Below, piece after piece: positions 6,750-13,556 of a stretch of 23,246 bases of DNA. The position numbers and the translations under genes were made by a program. Location: positions 1-23,246 of the IMG/VR virus record IMGVR_UViG_3300008266_002194; one strand, written 5' to 3'. Under the pieces are notes generated by a model. That model searched no databases and was not told the DNA's origin. It worked only from the letters and a program-made list of their open reading frames with translations. The stretch comes from a virus. The stretch's first letter is position 1. Every line of letters begins with the position of its first letter.

Positions 6750-7241
6750 CTACTGTTGCATTAGCGTAGTGTTTGATGCATCTAGCCACTCCCATAGACC
6801 GTCCATGAGTCTATCCTGTATCGGTGCCAAGACTTCAGCTAGTTCTCTCCTGAACTTCCATGCCTTATGCTGAGTCATTCCCGTCAGCTCACTGACATCG
6901 CGCACCGACTTCCCTAATAACGCATCGCGTAACTGTTTTCTTGACAACCCATATTTACCCAGCCTGTCGGCATTCTTTCTAATCAATAGCGCGGCAGCGA
7001 GGCGACGTTCCTTGATCGTTCCGTGCAAGTAAAAGGCGTACAGCTGTTCATCTTCTGGCCTCCTACTTAGGAAGTTAAAGATCATCCCCACCTGTGCATG
7101 CAAGTCGTACTGCGTCAGCCGATCACTGGTGCTCTCGTTGTCGGTCTTGTTGGCTATGTATGTAGCTGATGGGATACTGATGACCGCACTTGACCTCATA
7201 CGGAAAGCAAAGGCGAGTGCCTGATCAGGTGAGCGGAACAT
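6750..7241 (-). CDS. HTH protein, candidate late-gene regulator
   Basis: This encodes 163 residues from ATG 7241 (minus strand), with AGGAGG seven bases upstream. An in-frame upstream ATG at 7259 would leave this site inside the gene. The C-terminal half contains SVRDVSELTGMTQHKAWKFR (about 115-134), which reads as a helix-turn-helix similar to sigma region 4 or an antiterminator-type DNA-binding segment. The middle is helical and charged. As the last gene of the early replication operon it sits where lambda-like phages keep their late regulator, but homology to Q is not visible. The regulator role is inference. Confidence 0.5.
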   Translation of the reverse strand: MFRSPDQALAFAFRMRSSAVISIPSATYIANKTDNESTSDRLTQYDLHAQVGMIFNFLSRRPEDEQLYAFYLHGTIKERRLAAALLIRKNADRLGKYGLSRKQLRDALLGKSVRDVSELTGMTQHKAWKFRRELAEVLAPIQDRLMDGLWEWLDASNTTLMQQ

Positions 7242-7242
7242 G

Positions 7243-7434
7243 TCAGATCCTCCTTGCAAGAATTGCAGTCATCAGGCGCTCGATGTCTTTGGCTGTGGCC
7301 TTGCGCTTGGACTTGTAGATACTGGGGGTCTTCCGCTCTAGGCAGCTCTTGCACGTCCATCCCCTCATGCTGTTGGGCTTCTTGTACCCACCCTCTTCCG
7401 GCTTGGTTGATTGGCACGTGGTGCAGTACCTCAT
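7243..7434 (-). CDS. Small zinc-ribbon protein, paralogue of 2273-2461
   Basis: This encodes 63 residues from ATG 7434. CTTC and CKSC pairs about 22 residues apart form a zinc ribbon, with a basic C-terminal half (SIYKSKRKATAKDIERL). It shares the spacing and the EGG...W-x-C pattern with the protein at 2273-2461. The start overlaps the stop of the PD-(D/E)XK nuclease gene (TCA/CAT at 7431-7434), so the two are coupled. A nucleic-acid-binding accessory role for the nuclease is plausible but unproven. Confidence 0.6.
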   Translation of the reverse strand: MRYCTTCQSTKPEEGGYKKPNSMRGWTCKSCLERKTPSIYKSKRKATAKDIERLMTAILARRI

Positions 7435-7838
7435 GTGGCCCTCCTGTAAATCCAAGCGAACGCATCGATCGACACCTCCGCCGTCCAGATCAGACCATCC
7501 TCGCCAGCCCATCTATCCTGCACATCATTCAGCCTGACCCTAGCTCTCCACTCTCTCCGGTCTTCCCGCATGAAGAGGACCGGGCGGCGCTGATCGTTCC
7601 GTGCTTGAACGACTGCCTGTGCCCAGAAGGATTCGATGTCAGCCGGTAGGATCTTTGCGTAGCGCTTAACCTCTGGTGCCCATCCATCGAGACCTGAGAT
7701 GTCGTACCCACCGTCTCGTGTCTGTTCAAGGTTCCGCTCAAGTTGATCGGTCAGCTCAGGCAACACCCTCTTGAGTTCACCGATCAGCTCGCGCTCTCCT
7801 GCCTTGCCCTTTGTTCTACTGTTAATCTTCTTCTTCAC
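7431..7838 (-). CDS. PD-(D/E)XK family endonuclease
   Basis: This encodes 135 residues from a GTG at 7838. The N terminus NSRTKGKAGERELIGELK contains the helix with Glu15 typical of Holliday-junction-resolvase-like and VRR-NUC-type nucleases. DGGYDISGLDGWAPEVKRY (42-60) gives the metal-binding core: Asp46, Glu56 and Lys58 in D-x9-E-V-K. The length fits a minimal single-domain nuclease. It probably cleaves branched or damaged replication intermediates in the phage replication module. The 5' end overlaps the upstream gene by 17 bases. Confidence 0.65.
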   Translation of the reverse strand: MKKKINSRTKGKAGERELIGELKRVLPELTDQLERNLEQTRDGGYDISGLDGWAPEVKRYAKILPADIESFWAQAVVQARNDQRRPVLFMREDRREWRARVRLNDVQDRWAGEDGLIWTAEVSIDAFAWIYRRAT

Positions 7839-8106
7839 TGTCGCCCCAATTAAGAATAGATTCTCCTCGCTGTACGCGCTTCCAAAACCTGCTTTGATTC
7901 GACACCCCGACTACCTCGACCTCGTTCTCGAAGCCGTTCTTCCACAGAACAAACCTAGTCTCAGGGTGATCGCATAACCCCTCCTCCAGCATCTGCGTCT
8001 TGAACTCCGGTGTGCAGTCAAGGCATACGCCCGTGTCCTCAGGCTGGATGACTTGCCGACCTCGAGCCCAGCAGTACCTTGCGTGGATCTCTTGACCTCC
8101 GAGCAT
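7822..8106 (-). CDS. Hypothetical Cys-containing protein
   Basis: This encodes 94 residues from ATG 8106; its ribosome binding site is weak. Cysteines occur in RYCWARGR, TGVCLDCTPEF and GLCDHPETRFVLW. CLDC plus CDH could bind zinc. The C terminus is acidic (GDSEEED). The family is not recognised. Eleven bases separate it from the upstream gene, and it overlaps the nuclease gene by 17 bases, so it is co-translated with the replication module. Confidence 0.5.
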   Translation of the reverse strand: MLGGQEIHARYCWARGRQVIQPEDTGVCLDCTPEFKTQMLEEGLCDHPETRFVLWKNGFENEVEVVGVSNQSRFWKRVQRGESILNWGDSEEED

Positions 8107-8117
8107 TCGGAAGACCC

Positions 8118-8453
8118 TTACGCCCCATAGGATTTCTTCTCAAATCTTTCGTCAGCTCGCAACGTGCGCCACACTTCTGCCTGCATCTCGATTGACTTCA
8201 TGTCGTACCGCAATCGCTCTTCCGCTTCGACCGCCGCCTGCAATCCATCGAGCAGTGCTAGGTATTCTTCCGAGGCTAATGCTTCCCTATCCTGCGCTGC
8301 CACCGTTTTGAATCCATCTCGATCAGCTTGTCGCATCAGAATCGCATGCTTAGATTTCTTGAACTCTTCGATGTAAGTGCGCTTTGCTCTAGCCTTGGCG
8401 TACTCGGCCACCTTCTCTCGGTACTCCTGCATTAACCGCTCGATCTCATTCAT
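8118..8453 (-). CDS. Coiled-coil hypothetical protein
   Basis: This encodes 111 residues from ATG 8453. The sequence is charged and heptad-like almost throughout (NEIERLMQEYREKVAEYAKA and LDGLQAAVEAEERLRYDMKS), predicting a long antiparallel coiled coil. It overlaps the upstream gene by eight bases. No enzyme motif is present. Possible roles include a scaffold or inhibitor in the replication operon; none can be supported. Confidence 0.55.
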   Translation of the reverse strand: MNEIERLMQEYREKVAEYAKARAKRTYIEEFKKSKHAILMRQADRDGFKTVAAQDREALASEEYLALLDGLQAAVEAEERLRYDMKSIEMQAEVWRTLRADERFEKKSYGA

Positions 8454-8637
8454 CTTCGTCCTCCGCTCCGATCACGTTCAACGCAATAACCAATAGCCTT
8501 GCGTCGCTGGTCTTTTGGTATGCGCGGATCAATGCCTCTACCTCGTCGAGCATCTCTGCCATCTCTTCACAGTGGGAAAGAAGCAACTCAGGGTTGAGCG
8601 CCTCCTCTTGCTGATCAGTCCAAACCTCTGCGCTCAT
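8446..8637 (-). CDS. Small acidic helical protein
   Basis: This encodes 63 residues from ATG 8637, overlapping the stop of the HslV-like gene by three bases. It is strongly acidic (EEMAEMLDEVEALIRAYQK in the middle, EDEDE at the end). It has no recognised domain. Small acidic phage proteins sometimes mimic DNA or inhibit host enzymes, but nothing here proves that. Confidence 0.5.
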   Translation of the reverse strand: MSAEVWTDQQEEALNPELLLSHCEEMAEMLDEVEALIRAYQKTSDARLLVIALNVIGAEDEDE

Positions 8638-9104
8638 TTCTTCCTCGCCTTCTTCTCATGTAGACGAATGGCATCTACGCCCATCCCGCAGTCAGACATG
8701 AACTCGCTCACGACCTGCACCGCTTCGACGGCATTGGCCCCCATGTGCAACGCGCCGTATGCGATGTCTCTGCCAGAGCCGGTGCAGTACTGCGCGTCCT
8801 CAAACACGATCGGAACCGGGGTGTACTCGTATCGAAGTATCAATCCCTCGGTCGTTACTACAGTTAGCACTGCTGATAAATTGTTGTCGTCCTGATACCT
8901 CGGGAAATGATCAGGCACGGCACCGGCTGCGTACCAATCCATCATTACGTTGGCCTGAGTCGCCGCACCGGAGCCGCCCATCAAGTGCCCCTTGTTCTTT
9001 CCCTTTGCCACTCGCCTGATCTTAGTGATGGTTCGTCTGATCCCATCATCGGTTGCTTGCTTGTCAGCTGCGAGGGTCTCCCCATCCCACACGATTACTG
9101 TCAT
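8634..9104 (-). CDS. HslV/proteasome-beta-like Ntn peptidase
   Basis: This encodes 156 residues from ATG 9104. An in-frame extension to 9140 overlaps the upstream gene and is rejected. After Met removal Thr2 would be the N-terminal nucleophile, as in HslV. MTVIVWDGETLAADKQAT matches the first strands of the proteasome-beta fold, with an Asp in the AADKQ segment and a Lys in ITKIRR (about residue 28) where the catalytic Lys is expected. GGSG (43-46) and CTGSGRDIAYGALHMGA further on also fit. No HslU-like ATPase is encoded in the window, so it would need the host ATPase or act alone. Phage copies of this family are known; their substrates are not. Confidence 0.75.
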   Translation of the reverse strand: MTVIVWDGETLAADKQATDDGIRRTITKIRRVAKGKNKGHLMGGSGAATQANVMMDWYAAGAVPDHFPRYQDDNNLSAVLTVVTTEGLILRYEYTPVPIVFEDAQYCTGSGRDIAYGALHMGANAVEAVQVVSEFMSDCGMGVDAIRLHEKKARKK

Positions 9105-9106
9105 CC

Positions 9107-9400
9107 TTAACCTTTCACTTTGATCAGCTCCTGCTCCCACATCCTCTGGTATGTCTTGCAGATTGCAGCAAGGATGAAGTCCCGCTTCTCTTCCCTGTTC
9201 ATCTTGGCGCCTTGGTCATACTCGGTGTGACACCGGTAGCACAGCCAAGCATGCATCGAATCGTGCGCCTTCAAGCCCTTGCCCTTCCCGTGCTCCAAGA
9301 GATTGGAGTGCGCGGCCACGATCGTTCCGTCCTCGCATCCACACCATACACACGCCTGACCTCTGGCCAGATCGAGCAGCTTGCGATTGCGGTAGGTCAA
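9107..9400 (-). CDS. YbcO/DUF1364-like HNH-type nuclease
   Basis: This encodes 97 residues. The start is a TTG at 9400 that overlaps the preceding stop (TTGA). No in-frame ATG precedes the conserved region. CVWCGC (17-22), AAHSNLLEHGKGKGLKAHD (29-47) and CYRCHTEYD (54-62) match the DUF1364/YbcO family of small phage zinc nucleases with a His-Cys metal site. Family length is about 95-100, so it is complete. It probably processes recombination or replication intermediates, in keeping with the neighbouring primase-helicase. Confidence 0.75.
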   Translation of the reverse strand: MTYRNRKLLDLARGQACVWCGCEDGTIVAAHSNLLEHGKGKGLKAHDSMHAWLCYRCHTEYDQGAKMNREEKRDFILAAICKTYQRMWEQELIKVKG

Positions 9401-9564
9401 TCATCCACCGGATATGTATGACCAGAAGCGATCAGGATATTGGCAAGCATTTGAAGCGCTTCTTCAATCTCATCTTTGTCCATGTAGTTTGAGAATCGAA
9501 CTTCTTCCGCTTGATTTTCCCAAAGCTTTACTGAAGCGTAGATAACTAGCTGCTGCAAATTCAT
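9397..9564 (-). CDS. Small acidic protein after primase-helicase
   Basis: This encodes 55 residues from ATG 9564, which overlaps the primase-helicase stop by four bases (ATGA on the minus strand). A longer frame to 9657 lies inside the primase gene and is rejected. MNLQQLVIYASVKLWENQAE and DEIEEALQMLANILI are amphipathic helices. The protein has no recognised domain. Coupling suggests it is made in step with the primase-helicase. Confidence 0.55.
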   Translation of the reverse strand: MNLQQLVIYASVKLWENQAEEVRFSNYMDKDEIEEALQMLANILIASGHTYPVDD

Positions 9565-11258
9565 CTCAGGAATCCTGACCCCTGCCCAGCAGGAATGGCG
9601 AACCGACCCGACGACTTGTCCCACTCGAGGAAGGTGTGACCCAGCTGACCTAACCACCTCGAGCGAATCTTCTGCACGTGCACTTCTGAGTACGCCATTG
9701 GATCGCCCTTGTCTCGGTGGATCGCAATGATGTTGTCTGCCTTGTTGAAGAAGTGCGCCGAGCCAGCTACGTCATAGCCAGTGGGTACTGGGTACTTCCC
9801 ATCCATCCCCTTCTGCAACTTGGTAGGGTGCGCCACCAGCCAGATATGAATACCCATCATTCGAGCGAAGCCGCGCAGCTGCGCCAAGAAGTCAGAGATG
9901 TACTCCGTCTCGGAGATGCCATCCTTCCTGTGCGTGTGGGTGATCTCGTTGTAGGGATCGATGATCAGACCCTTCATCCCGTAGCGCTTGACCATCAGCT
10001 TTGCTTTAGCCAGCAGGGAATCCAGCGTCCGATCCTCAGGCATGACGAACTTGAAGAAGACGCCAACCCATTCCTTGGCCTCCTCGTACTCCTCCTTCGT
10101 CATCTTGTGCAACCGCTTGCCAGCGTACTTCTCCATCAGCTTGGCAGCGTGGTAGGTGATAGGTTGATTCTCGGGGGAGCACACGCCGATGACCCAGTGG
10201 TGCATGCGAGTCATGTTCATTGCCAGCGCGTCGAGCCACTCGGACTTGCCCATGCCGGGGACACCGGTCACTAGAGTCCACTGCCCTTCCATCGGACGAT
10301 AGAAGTCATCGACGTTCGCCCAGCCGGTAGTCAAGCCCGGAGGTAAACCCTCGGTGTAGATCTGATCAAGGTCATTGCCGAAAGCATCCAGCTCGAAGAT
10401 GCCATCTACAGGAAAAGGTATAGCGTTTCTGATGCAGTCGGAGAGAACCTCCTTGCCAAGCTTGACGAGGACATCGTTGGCGTCCTTGCAATCCTCCGGC
10501 CACTGAACCCGGTAGCACCGTTCTTTACCAAGGCGACGCGCAAGTTCCTCTTCCAGCTTCCGCCCCGGTACATCGTTGTCAACAGCGAGGATAAATTTCT
10601 CGACCGACTCGATACTCGGATCTTCGACATCGAGGTACGAGAACTTCTTCTCAAAGTTCGTTGCATTGCCAGTCGGTGCGCCGTCGGGTACAGAGATTGA
10701 ATGGCGGAAGCCAGCAACTTCCAATGCCAAAGCATCAAACTCTCCCTCTGTAATGATCGTGCACTTCGGATCGATGTCGTCATACTTGTACCATGTCTTC
10801 TCTGCGCCACCCTCTTGGGTGAAGTACTTGTTCTTGTCTCGGTATTTCACGTTGACGATCTCTCCGTGCTTGATGAACGGAAAGGCGATGCACATAACCT
10901 CCTCTTCACGCTGAGGCATGTACTTCTTCATCATCGAGATCTGATTGCGAGCGGCTACCTCAGGCGTGATGCCTCGCTCCGCCAAGTAGTTCATGCCACT
11001 CTCCGTGAGGAGCTGCGCCTTGAACTCTGGCTTACGGTAGTTCTTCGTGCCCGAAGCGTAGGGCTTCATGTAGTTCCCTTTCCCTATTGATCCTGACCAG
11101 CCACAGTGCCAGCAGTTGTACATACCCTTGTCGATGTTGACATTCAGACACGGGTACGATCGCTTCTTTCTTGTGTGGGAACACTGCGGACAAACGGTCT
11201 TGATCTCGCCGGAGGACTTGCCCCTGACATCAATACCTAGATCACTCCACGACTTCAT
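9561..11258 (-). CDS. Primase-helicase, T7 gp4/Twinkle type
   Basis: This encodes 565 residues from ATG 11258, with AAGGGTGAG upstream. An N-terminal zinc ribbon (Cys23, Cys26, Cys49, Cys52) is followed by a TOPRIM primase core with EGEFDAL (171-177) and DND (227-229). A DnaB/RecA-like helicase domain comes next, with Walker A GVPGMGKSE (332-340), Walker B LIIDPYN (431-437), WLVAHPTK (473-480), and KIRSRWLGQLG (530-540) carrying an Arg-finger-type segment. Domain order and length match bifunctional T7 gp4-like enzymes, which unwind DNA and make primers at the fork. It is the first full-length gene of the leftward operon. No DNA polymerase gene lies in the window. Confidence 0.9.
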   Translation of the reverse strand: MKSWSDLGIDVRGKSSGEIKTVCPQCSHTRKKRSYPCLNVNIDKGMYNCWHCGWSGSIGKGNYMKPYASGTKNYRKPEFKAQLLTESGMNYLAERGITPEVAARNQISMMKKYMPQREEEVMCIAFPFIKHGEIVNVKYRDKNKYFTQEGGAEKTWYKYDDIDPKCTIITEGEFDALALEVAGFRHSISVPDGAPTGNATNFEKKFSYLDVEDPSIESVEKFILAVDNDVPGRKLEEELARRLGKERCYRVQWPEDCKDANDVLVKLGKEVLSDCIRNAIPFPVDGIFELDAFGNDLDQIYTEGLPPGLTTGWANVDDFYRPMEGQWTLVTGVPGMGKSEWLDALAMNMTRMHHWVIGVCSPENQPITYHAAKLMEKYAGKRLHKMTKEEYEEAKEWVGVFFKFVMPEDRTLDSLLAKAKLMVKRYGMKGLIIDPYNEITHTHRKDGISETEYISDFLAQLRGFARMMGIHIWLVAHPTKLQKGMDGKYPVPTGYDVAGSAHFFNKADNIIAIHRDKGDPMAYSEVHVQKIRSRWLGQLGHTFLEWDKSSGRFAIPAGQGSGFLR

Positions 11259-11327
11259 AACTCACCCTTCTTTTTATTCTTCAACCGGTTTGTTTTTTTC
11301 TTCCGGTATCACTCTATGTAACTATGC

Positions 11328-11390
11328 TTAAGTAACCCTTCCTCTATGGTGAAGACGTACCAAGCCCATCCTTAGGTACGCCTTCAACAT
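11328..11390 (-). CDS. Possible 20-residue leader peptide
   Basis: On the minus strand ATG at 11390 follows GGAGG by four bases, one of the best ribosome binding sites in the window. The frame encodes 20 residues, MLKAYLRMGLVRLHHRGRVT, and ends at TAA. The start codon and GGAGG can both be drawn into a weak CATGT/ACATG hairpin. The peptide is basic and unlike any protein I know. Its position in a structured leader suggests a regulatory upstream ORF. Confidence 0.4.
   Translation of the reverse strand: MLKAYLRMGLVRLHHRGRVT
11350..11386 (-). promoter_or_regulatory. Leader hairpin, perfect only in minus-strand RNA
   Basis: Bases 11350-11361 and 11375-11386 are complementary over 12 positions, with a single A-C opposition in plus-strand RNA. 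In minus-strand RNA that position becomes a G-U pair, so the 12-bp stem is unbroken only in the leftward transcript. The loop is 13 nt. It lies within the small leader ORF, so ribosomes translating the ORF would melt it, as in attenuators. Confidence 0.5.
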
Positions 11391-11558
11391 GTTTCCTCCA
11401 CGGAGCCAGACATGCACCCGACAGACTTTCGTGCAAGGGGTTCTATCTTCGCCGCCCCTGTTCCTCTTCCCGCACTTCCCCACAGTAGGAACTCTTGATG
11501 GTTACGCTGCCGTTGGTTTACCCCGACCATAACCACGCAATCATTGCTGATGTGATGG

Positions 11559-11588
11559 AGTATAAGCGGGGCTGATATTAGATGTCAA
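11559..11588 (-). promoter_or_regulatory. Near-consensus sigma-70 promoter for leftward operon
   Basis: On the minus strand TTGACA (11588-11583) and TATACT (11564-11559) are separated by 18 bases. The -35 box is perfect and the -10 is one base from consensus. It points at the primase-helicase operon. Its -35 end lies seven bases from the inverted repeat at 11595-11607, so repressor bound there could block it. This is the likely early lytic promoter. Confidence 0.75.
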
Positions 11589-11594
11589 TAGCAA

Positions 11595-11607
11595 TACTAT
11601 GGTAGTA
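11595..11607. promoter_or_regulatory. Candidate repressor operator between divergent promoters
   Basis: TACTA and TAGTA form a perfect inverted repeat around TGG. It lies between the two divergent -35 boxes (11583-11588 and 11616-11621), the usual place for a phage operator. A second imperfect dyad, GACAG (11618-11622) with CTGTC (11634-11638), overlaps the repressor promoter and could give autoregulation. Binding by the repressor at 11674-12339 is inferred. Confidence 0.5.
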
Positions 11608-11615
11608 ACGATACC

Positions 11616-11644
11616 TTGACAGCAGGGGTGATACTGTCGATACT
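11616..11644 (+). promoter_or_regulatory. Sigma-70 promoter of the repressor gene
   Basis: TTGACA at 11616-11621 and GATACT at 11639-11644 are separated by 17 bases. The -35 is consensus and the -10 is two bases off. Transcription would start near 11651, about 23 bases before the repressor ATG, giving a short leader. It is back to back with the leftward promoter. Confidence 0.7.
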
Positions 11645-11673
11645 GAAATCAGAGGCAATTCTTAGGGGGTGGT

Positions 11674-12339
11674 ATGCCAAACCGAAGCTTGAGCACGGAA
11701 GAGAACGAGGACGCGCAGCGGCTGAGGCAGCTTTGGAAAGACAAGAAGGACGAGCTGCACCTATCCCAAGTGAAGGCTGCAAAGGAGCTTGGCTACAACA
11801 GTCAAGGCGCGGTGTCACAATTTCTAAATGGGAAAGTCGGGCTTAACTTTCAGGCAGTTGCTAAGTTTGCAAAGCTCCTGAGGGTTACCGTTGGCGACAT
11901 CTCCCCAAGGTTCGCGCATCTTGTGGAAAAGCCCATAGCCCCGGCTCTGGATCGTTATGTCGCTCCCAAGACCGGCTCTTTGGGCGGGGTGAGTACAGAC
12001 CTTACAGTTGACTGGTTCGCCTTCTCCAAGGACTTCTGCGCCAGCCTAGGGGTACAACCAGAGAACTTAAAGACCGTGCGCCTAACAGACGACAGCTTTA
12101 AGGAGTTCCCTATTGGAACCGTGTTTTTGGTAGACGACAGCTCTCAACGAAAGCCGGAAGCTGGGGTGTACCTATTCCAACAAGACGACTCCATAGTCGC
12201 TAGGCGCGTGACAGTTGACAACAAGATAACCATCAGCTCTGGGCGCGGGAAGAATCAAGAGATTGACTTAGATGCATTTCGACTACTGCGTATTATTGGT
12301 AGGGTAGTAAGTGCCTTCTCTACAACTGCGAAAGGTTGA
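11674..12339 (+). CDS. CI/LexA-type phage repressor
   Basis: This encodes 221 residues from ATG 11674, with GGGGGTGG upstream. An HTH of the XRE type spans about 17-72 (LSQVKAAKELGYNSQGAVSQ as the helix-turn-helix, then FLNGKVGLNF). The C-terminal half (about 130-215) has the S24/LexA-like fold: LTDDSFKEFPIGTVFLVD places Ser141 where the catalytic Ser lies. VYLFQQDDSIVARRV corresponds to the strand that normally carries the catalytic Lys, but only Ala-Arg-Arg is seen. If this alignment is right, RecA-stimulated self-cleavage may be lost. The protein should maintain lysogeny by binding the operators at 11595-11640. Confidence 0.8.
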   Translation: MPNRSLSTEENEDAQRLRQLWKDKKDELHLSQVKAAKELGYNSQGAVSQFLNGKVGLNFQAVAKFAKLLRVTVGDISPRFAHLVEKPIAPALDRYVAPKTGSLGGVSTDLTVDWFAFSKDFCASLGVQPENLKTVRLTDDSFKEFPIGTVFLVDDSSQRKPEAGVYLFQQDDSIVARRVTVDNKITISSGRGKNQEIDLDAFRLLRIIGRVVSAFSTTAKG

Positions 12340-12362
12340 TATATTTTTTTGTTGATAGGGTA

Positions 12363-12390
12363 TTGACCTGGCTTATATTTGCTCTATACT
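12363..12390 (+). promoter_or_regulatory. Sigma-70 promoter of the ERF operon
   Basis: TTGACC (12363-12368) and TATACT (12385-12390) are 16 bases apart. Transcription would begin near 12397, about 25 bases before the ERF start. The preceding 12340-12362 is T-rich and may also terminate the repressor transcript. No clear copy of the TACTA/TAGTA operator is seen here, so control may differ from the leftward promoter. Confidence 0.65.
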
Positions 12391-12421
12391 TGCACCCACA
12401 AACAACAATGATGGAGGGTGT

Positions 12422-13054
12422 ATGGATGGGCAAAAGAGTCCCCATGTCCTAGTAGGCATCAAGCAAGTGATGCAGGCGTTTGCTGATAAGGGCATCGCCA
12501 AGTCCCACAAGAACGAATCCCAAGGCTTTAAGTTCCGTGGCATCGACGATGTGATGAACCGCATGGCTCAGCATCTCGTCGAGGCCGGTCTTGTCATTGT
12601 CCCGAATATCAGGAGTCGTGAAGTTTATGAGCGTGTTAATAGTCGAGGCAATCCCCTCTTCTATGTGACCGTTCAAGTGGACTTCACCGTGTGGTCTGCC
12701 GTCGATGGCAGCAGCGTCGTGTGCTCAGTGCCGGGCGAAGCGATGGACTCCGGCGACAAGGCAACCAACAAAGCGCTGTCGATCTCCTACAAGTACATGG
12801 CGTTCCAGCTCTTCGCCATCCCGATTGATGAGGATCCTGACCGCCACACCCATGAGGTCGGCAAGTCACCCGGCAAGACGCTGGCTCCTAGCGACATCGA
12901 CATCATTCGCAAGCTGCTGGTTGAGACTGACGTGACTGAGGAGAAGCTGCACGAGATCTACAAGGTGACCGGCCTTGAGCAGATCCCGATGAGCAAGATG
13001 GCTGAGATCACTTCCAACCTGCAAAAGCGCATCAAGCAGAAGGAGGAGGCGTGA
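12422..13054 (+). CDS. ERF-family single-strand annealing protein
   Basis: This encodes 210 residues from ATG 12422, with GGAGGG upstream. FKFRGIDDVMNRM (36-48) and GEAMDSGDKATNKALSIS (105-122) followed by YKYMAFQLFAIP (123-134) are the signatures of the ERF family (P22 Erf). The C-terminal 60 residues are a separate helical segment ending in a Lys/Glu-rich tail. ERF proteins anneal complementary single strands for recombination and genome circularisation. It usually works with an exonuclease; the partner gene here (14423-15188) appears broken. The stop overlaps the next GTG start. Confidence 0.85.
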   Translation: MDGQKSPHVLVGIKQVMQAFADKGIAKSHKNESQGFKFRGIDDVMNRMAQHLVEAGLVIVPNIRSREVYERVNSRGNPLFYVTVQVDFTVWSAVDGSSVVCSVPGEAMDSGDKATNKALSISYKYMAFQLFAIPIDEDPDRHTHEVGKSPGKTLAPSDIDIIRKLLVETDVTEEKLHEIYKVTGLEQIPMSKMAEITSNLQKRIKQKEEA

Positions 13055-13278
13055 TCCCGGAATCGCTCTTAGATGCACCGATCCATATCGGGGATGAGTT
13101 GACGGAAGCCGAGGTGTTCGTGCTCGATGCTTTTGACTCGCTGATTGAAGAGATGAAGGAAGCTCGCAAGAACGCCCTCGAATACAACGGCGAGGAGTTC
13201 GCAAGGATGTTCGCAGTAGCAATCACCAATTTACAAACCGCAAAGATGTGGGCGCGTGAAGCCTACGAAACCATGTGA
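13051..13278 (+). CDS. Small helical protein, possible Acb2-like anti-CBASS
   Basis: This encodes 75 residues from a GTG overlapping the ERF stop by four bases (GTGA). It is predicted to be two long helices. The C terminus AITNLQTAKMWAREAYETM resembles the ending of phage Acb2/Tad1-type hairpin proteins, where a segment like LEEAxMWANAAIAR follows an acidic helix. Acb2 proteins bind cyclic oligonucleotides and block CBASS immunity. The match is by pattern memory only, and the N-terminal part is not obviously conserved. The alternative is a generic small helical phage protein. Confidence 0.45.
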   Translation: MIPESLLDAPIHIGDELTEAEVFVLDAFDSLIEEMKEARKNALEYNGEEFARMFAVAITNLQTAKMWAREAYETM

Positions 13279-13287
13279 GGAGAAGGA

Positions 13288-13548
13288 ATGAAGCAATACA
13301 ACAACATCTCAGTATTCAAAGCAAAGCCAAGCCAGAACGCGAAGGCTCCGCAGTTCAACGTCGTCATAGAGATGGCGGACGGAACCAAGTGGCGCGGCGG
13401 TCTGTGGGAAGCAACATCCAAGGCTGGCACGAAGTACCTGCGCGGCTCACTCGATGAGGACACCGGCAACGGTGATCAGCCACGCACATCAAAGCGCAAC
13501 GACGACCCACCCTTTGAGCCAAGCAATAACAGTTTGGTTGACTGGTGA
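13288..13548 (+). CDS. DUF736-like small protein
   Basis: This encodes 86 residues from ATG 13288, with AGGAGAAGG upstream. NISVFKAKPSQNAKAPQF, then GTKWRGGLWEATSKAGTKYL and RGSLD, resembles the DUF736 group: a beta-rich domain of 50-60 residues with a W/G...TSKxGxxYLxxxLD core. An acidic/polar tail (ending NNSLVDW) follows, reminiscent of single-strand-binding protein tails. It sits between ERF and the large RNA block. A DNA-binding role in recombination is plausible. It is complete, so the RNA block does not interrupt it. Confidence 0.55.
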   Translation: MKQYNNISVFKAKPSQNAKAPQFNVVIEMADGTKWRGGLWEATSKAGTKYLRGSLDEDTGNGDQPRTSKRNDDPPFEPSNNSLVDW

Positions 13549-13556
13549 GATCGCTG

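Larger units (their letters stand above)
11259..11558 (-). promoter_or_regulatory. Long structured leader of the replication operon
   Basis: From the promoter at 11559-11588 about 300 nt would be transcribed before the primase-helicase start. On the minus strand this leader contains a GTTCCT/AGGAAC long-range pair, a TGCAC/GTGCA hairpin, a 20-codon ORF with a strong ribosome binding site, a 12-bp hairpin inside that ORF, and an ACCGG/CCGGT inverted repeat just before the primase ribosome binding site. Such a leader suggests control by attenuation, antitermination or repressor-independent translation. No Cro-like gene is visible in it. Confidence 0.5.

Noticed and set aside
9717-10274. 185-residue plus-strand ORF
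   Set aside because: It is antisense to the primase-helicase Walker motifs, and its composition is typical of a shadow.
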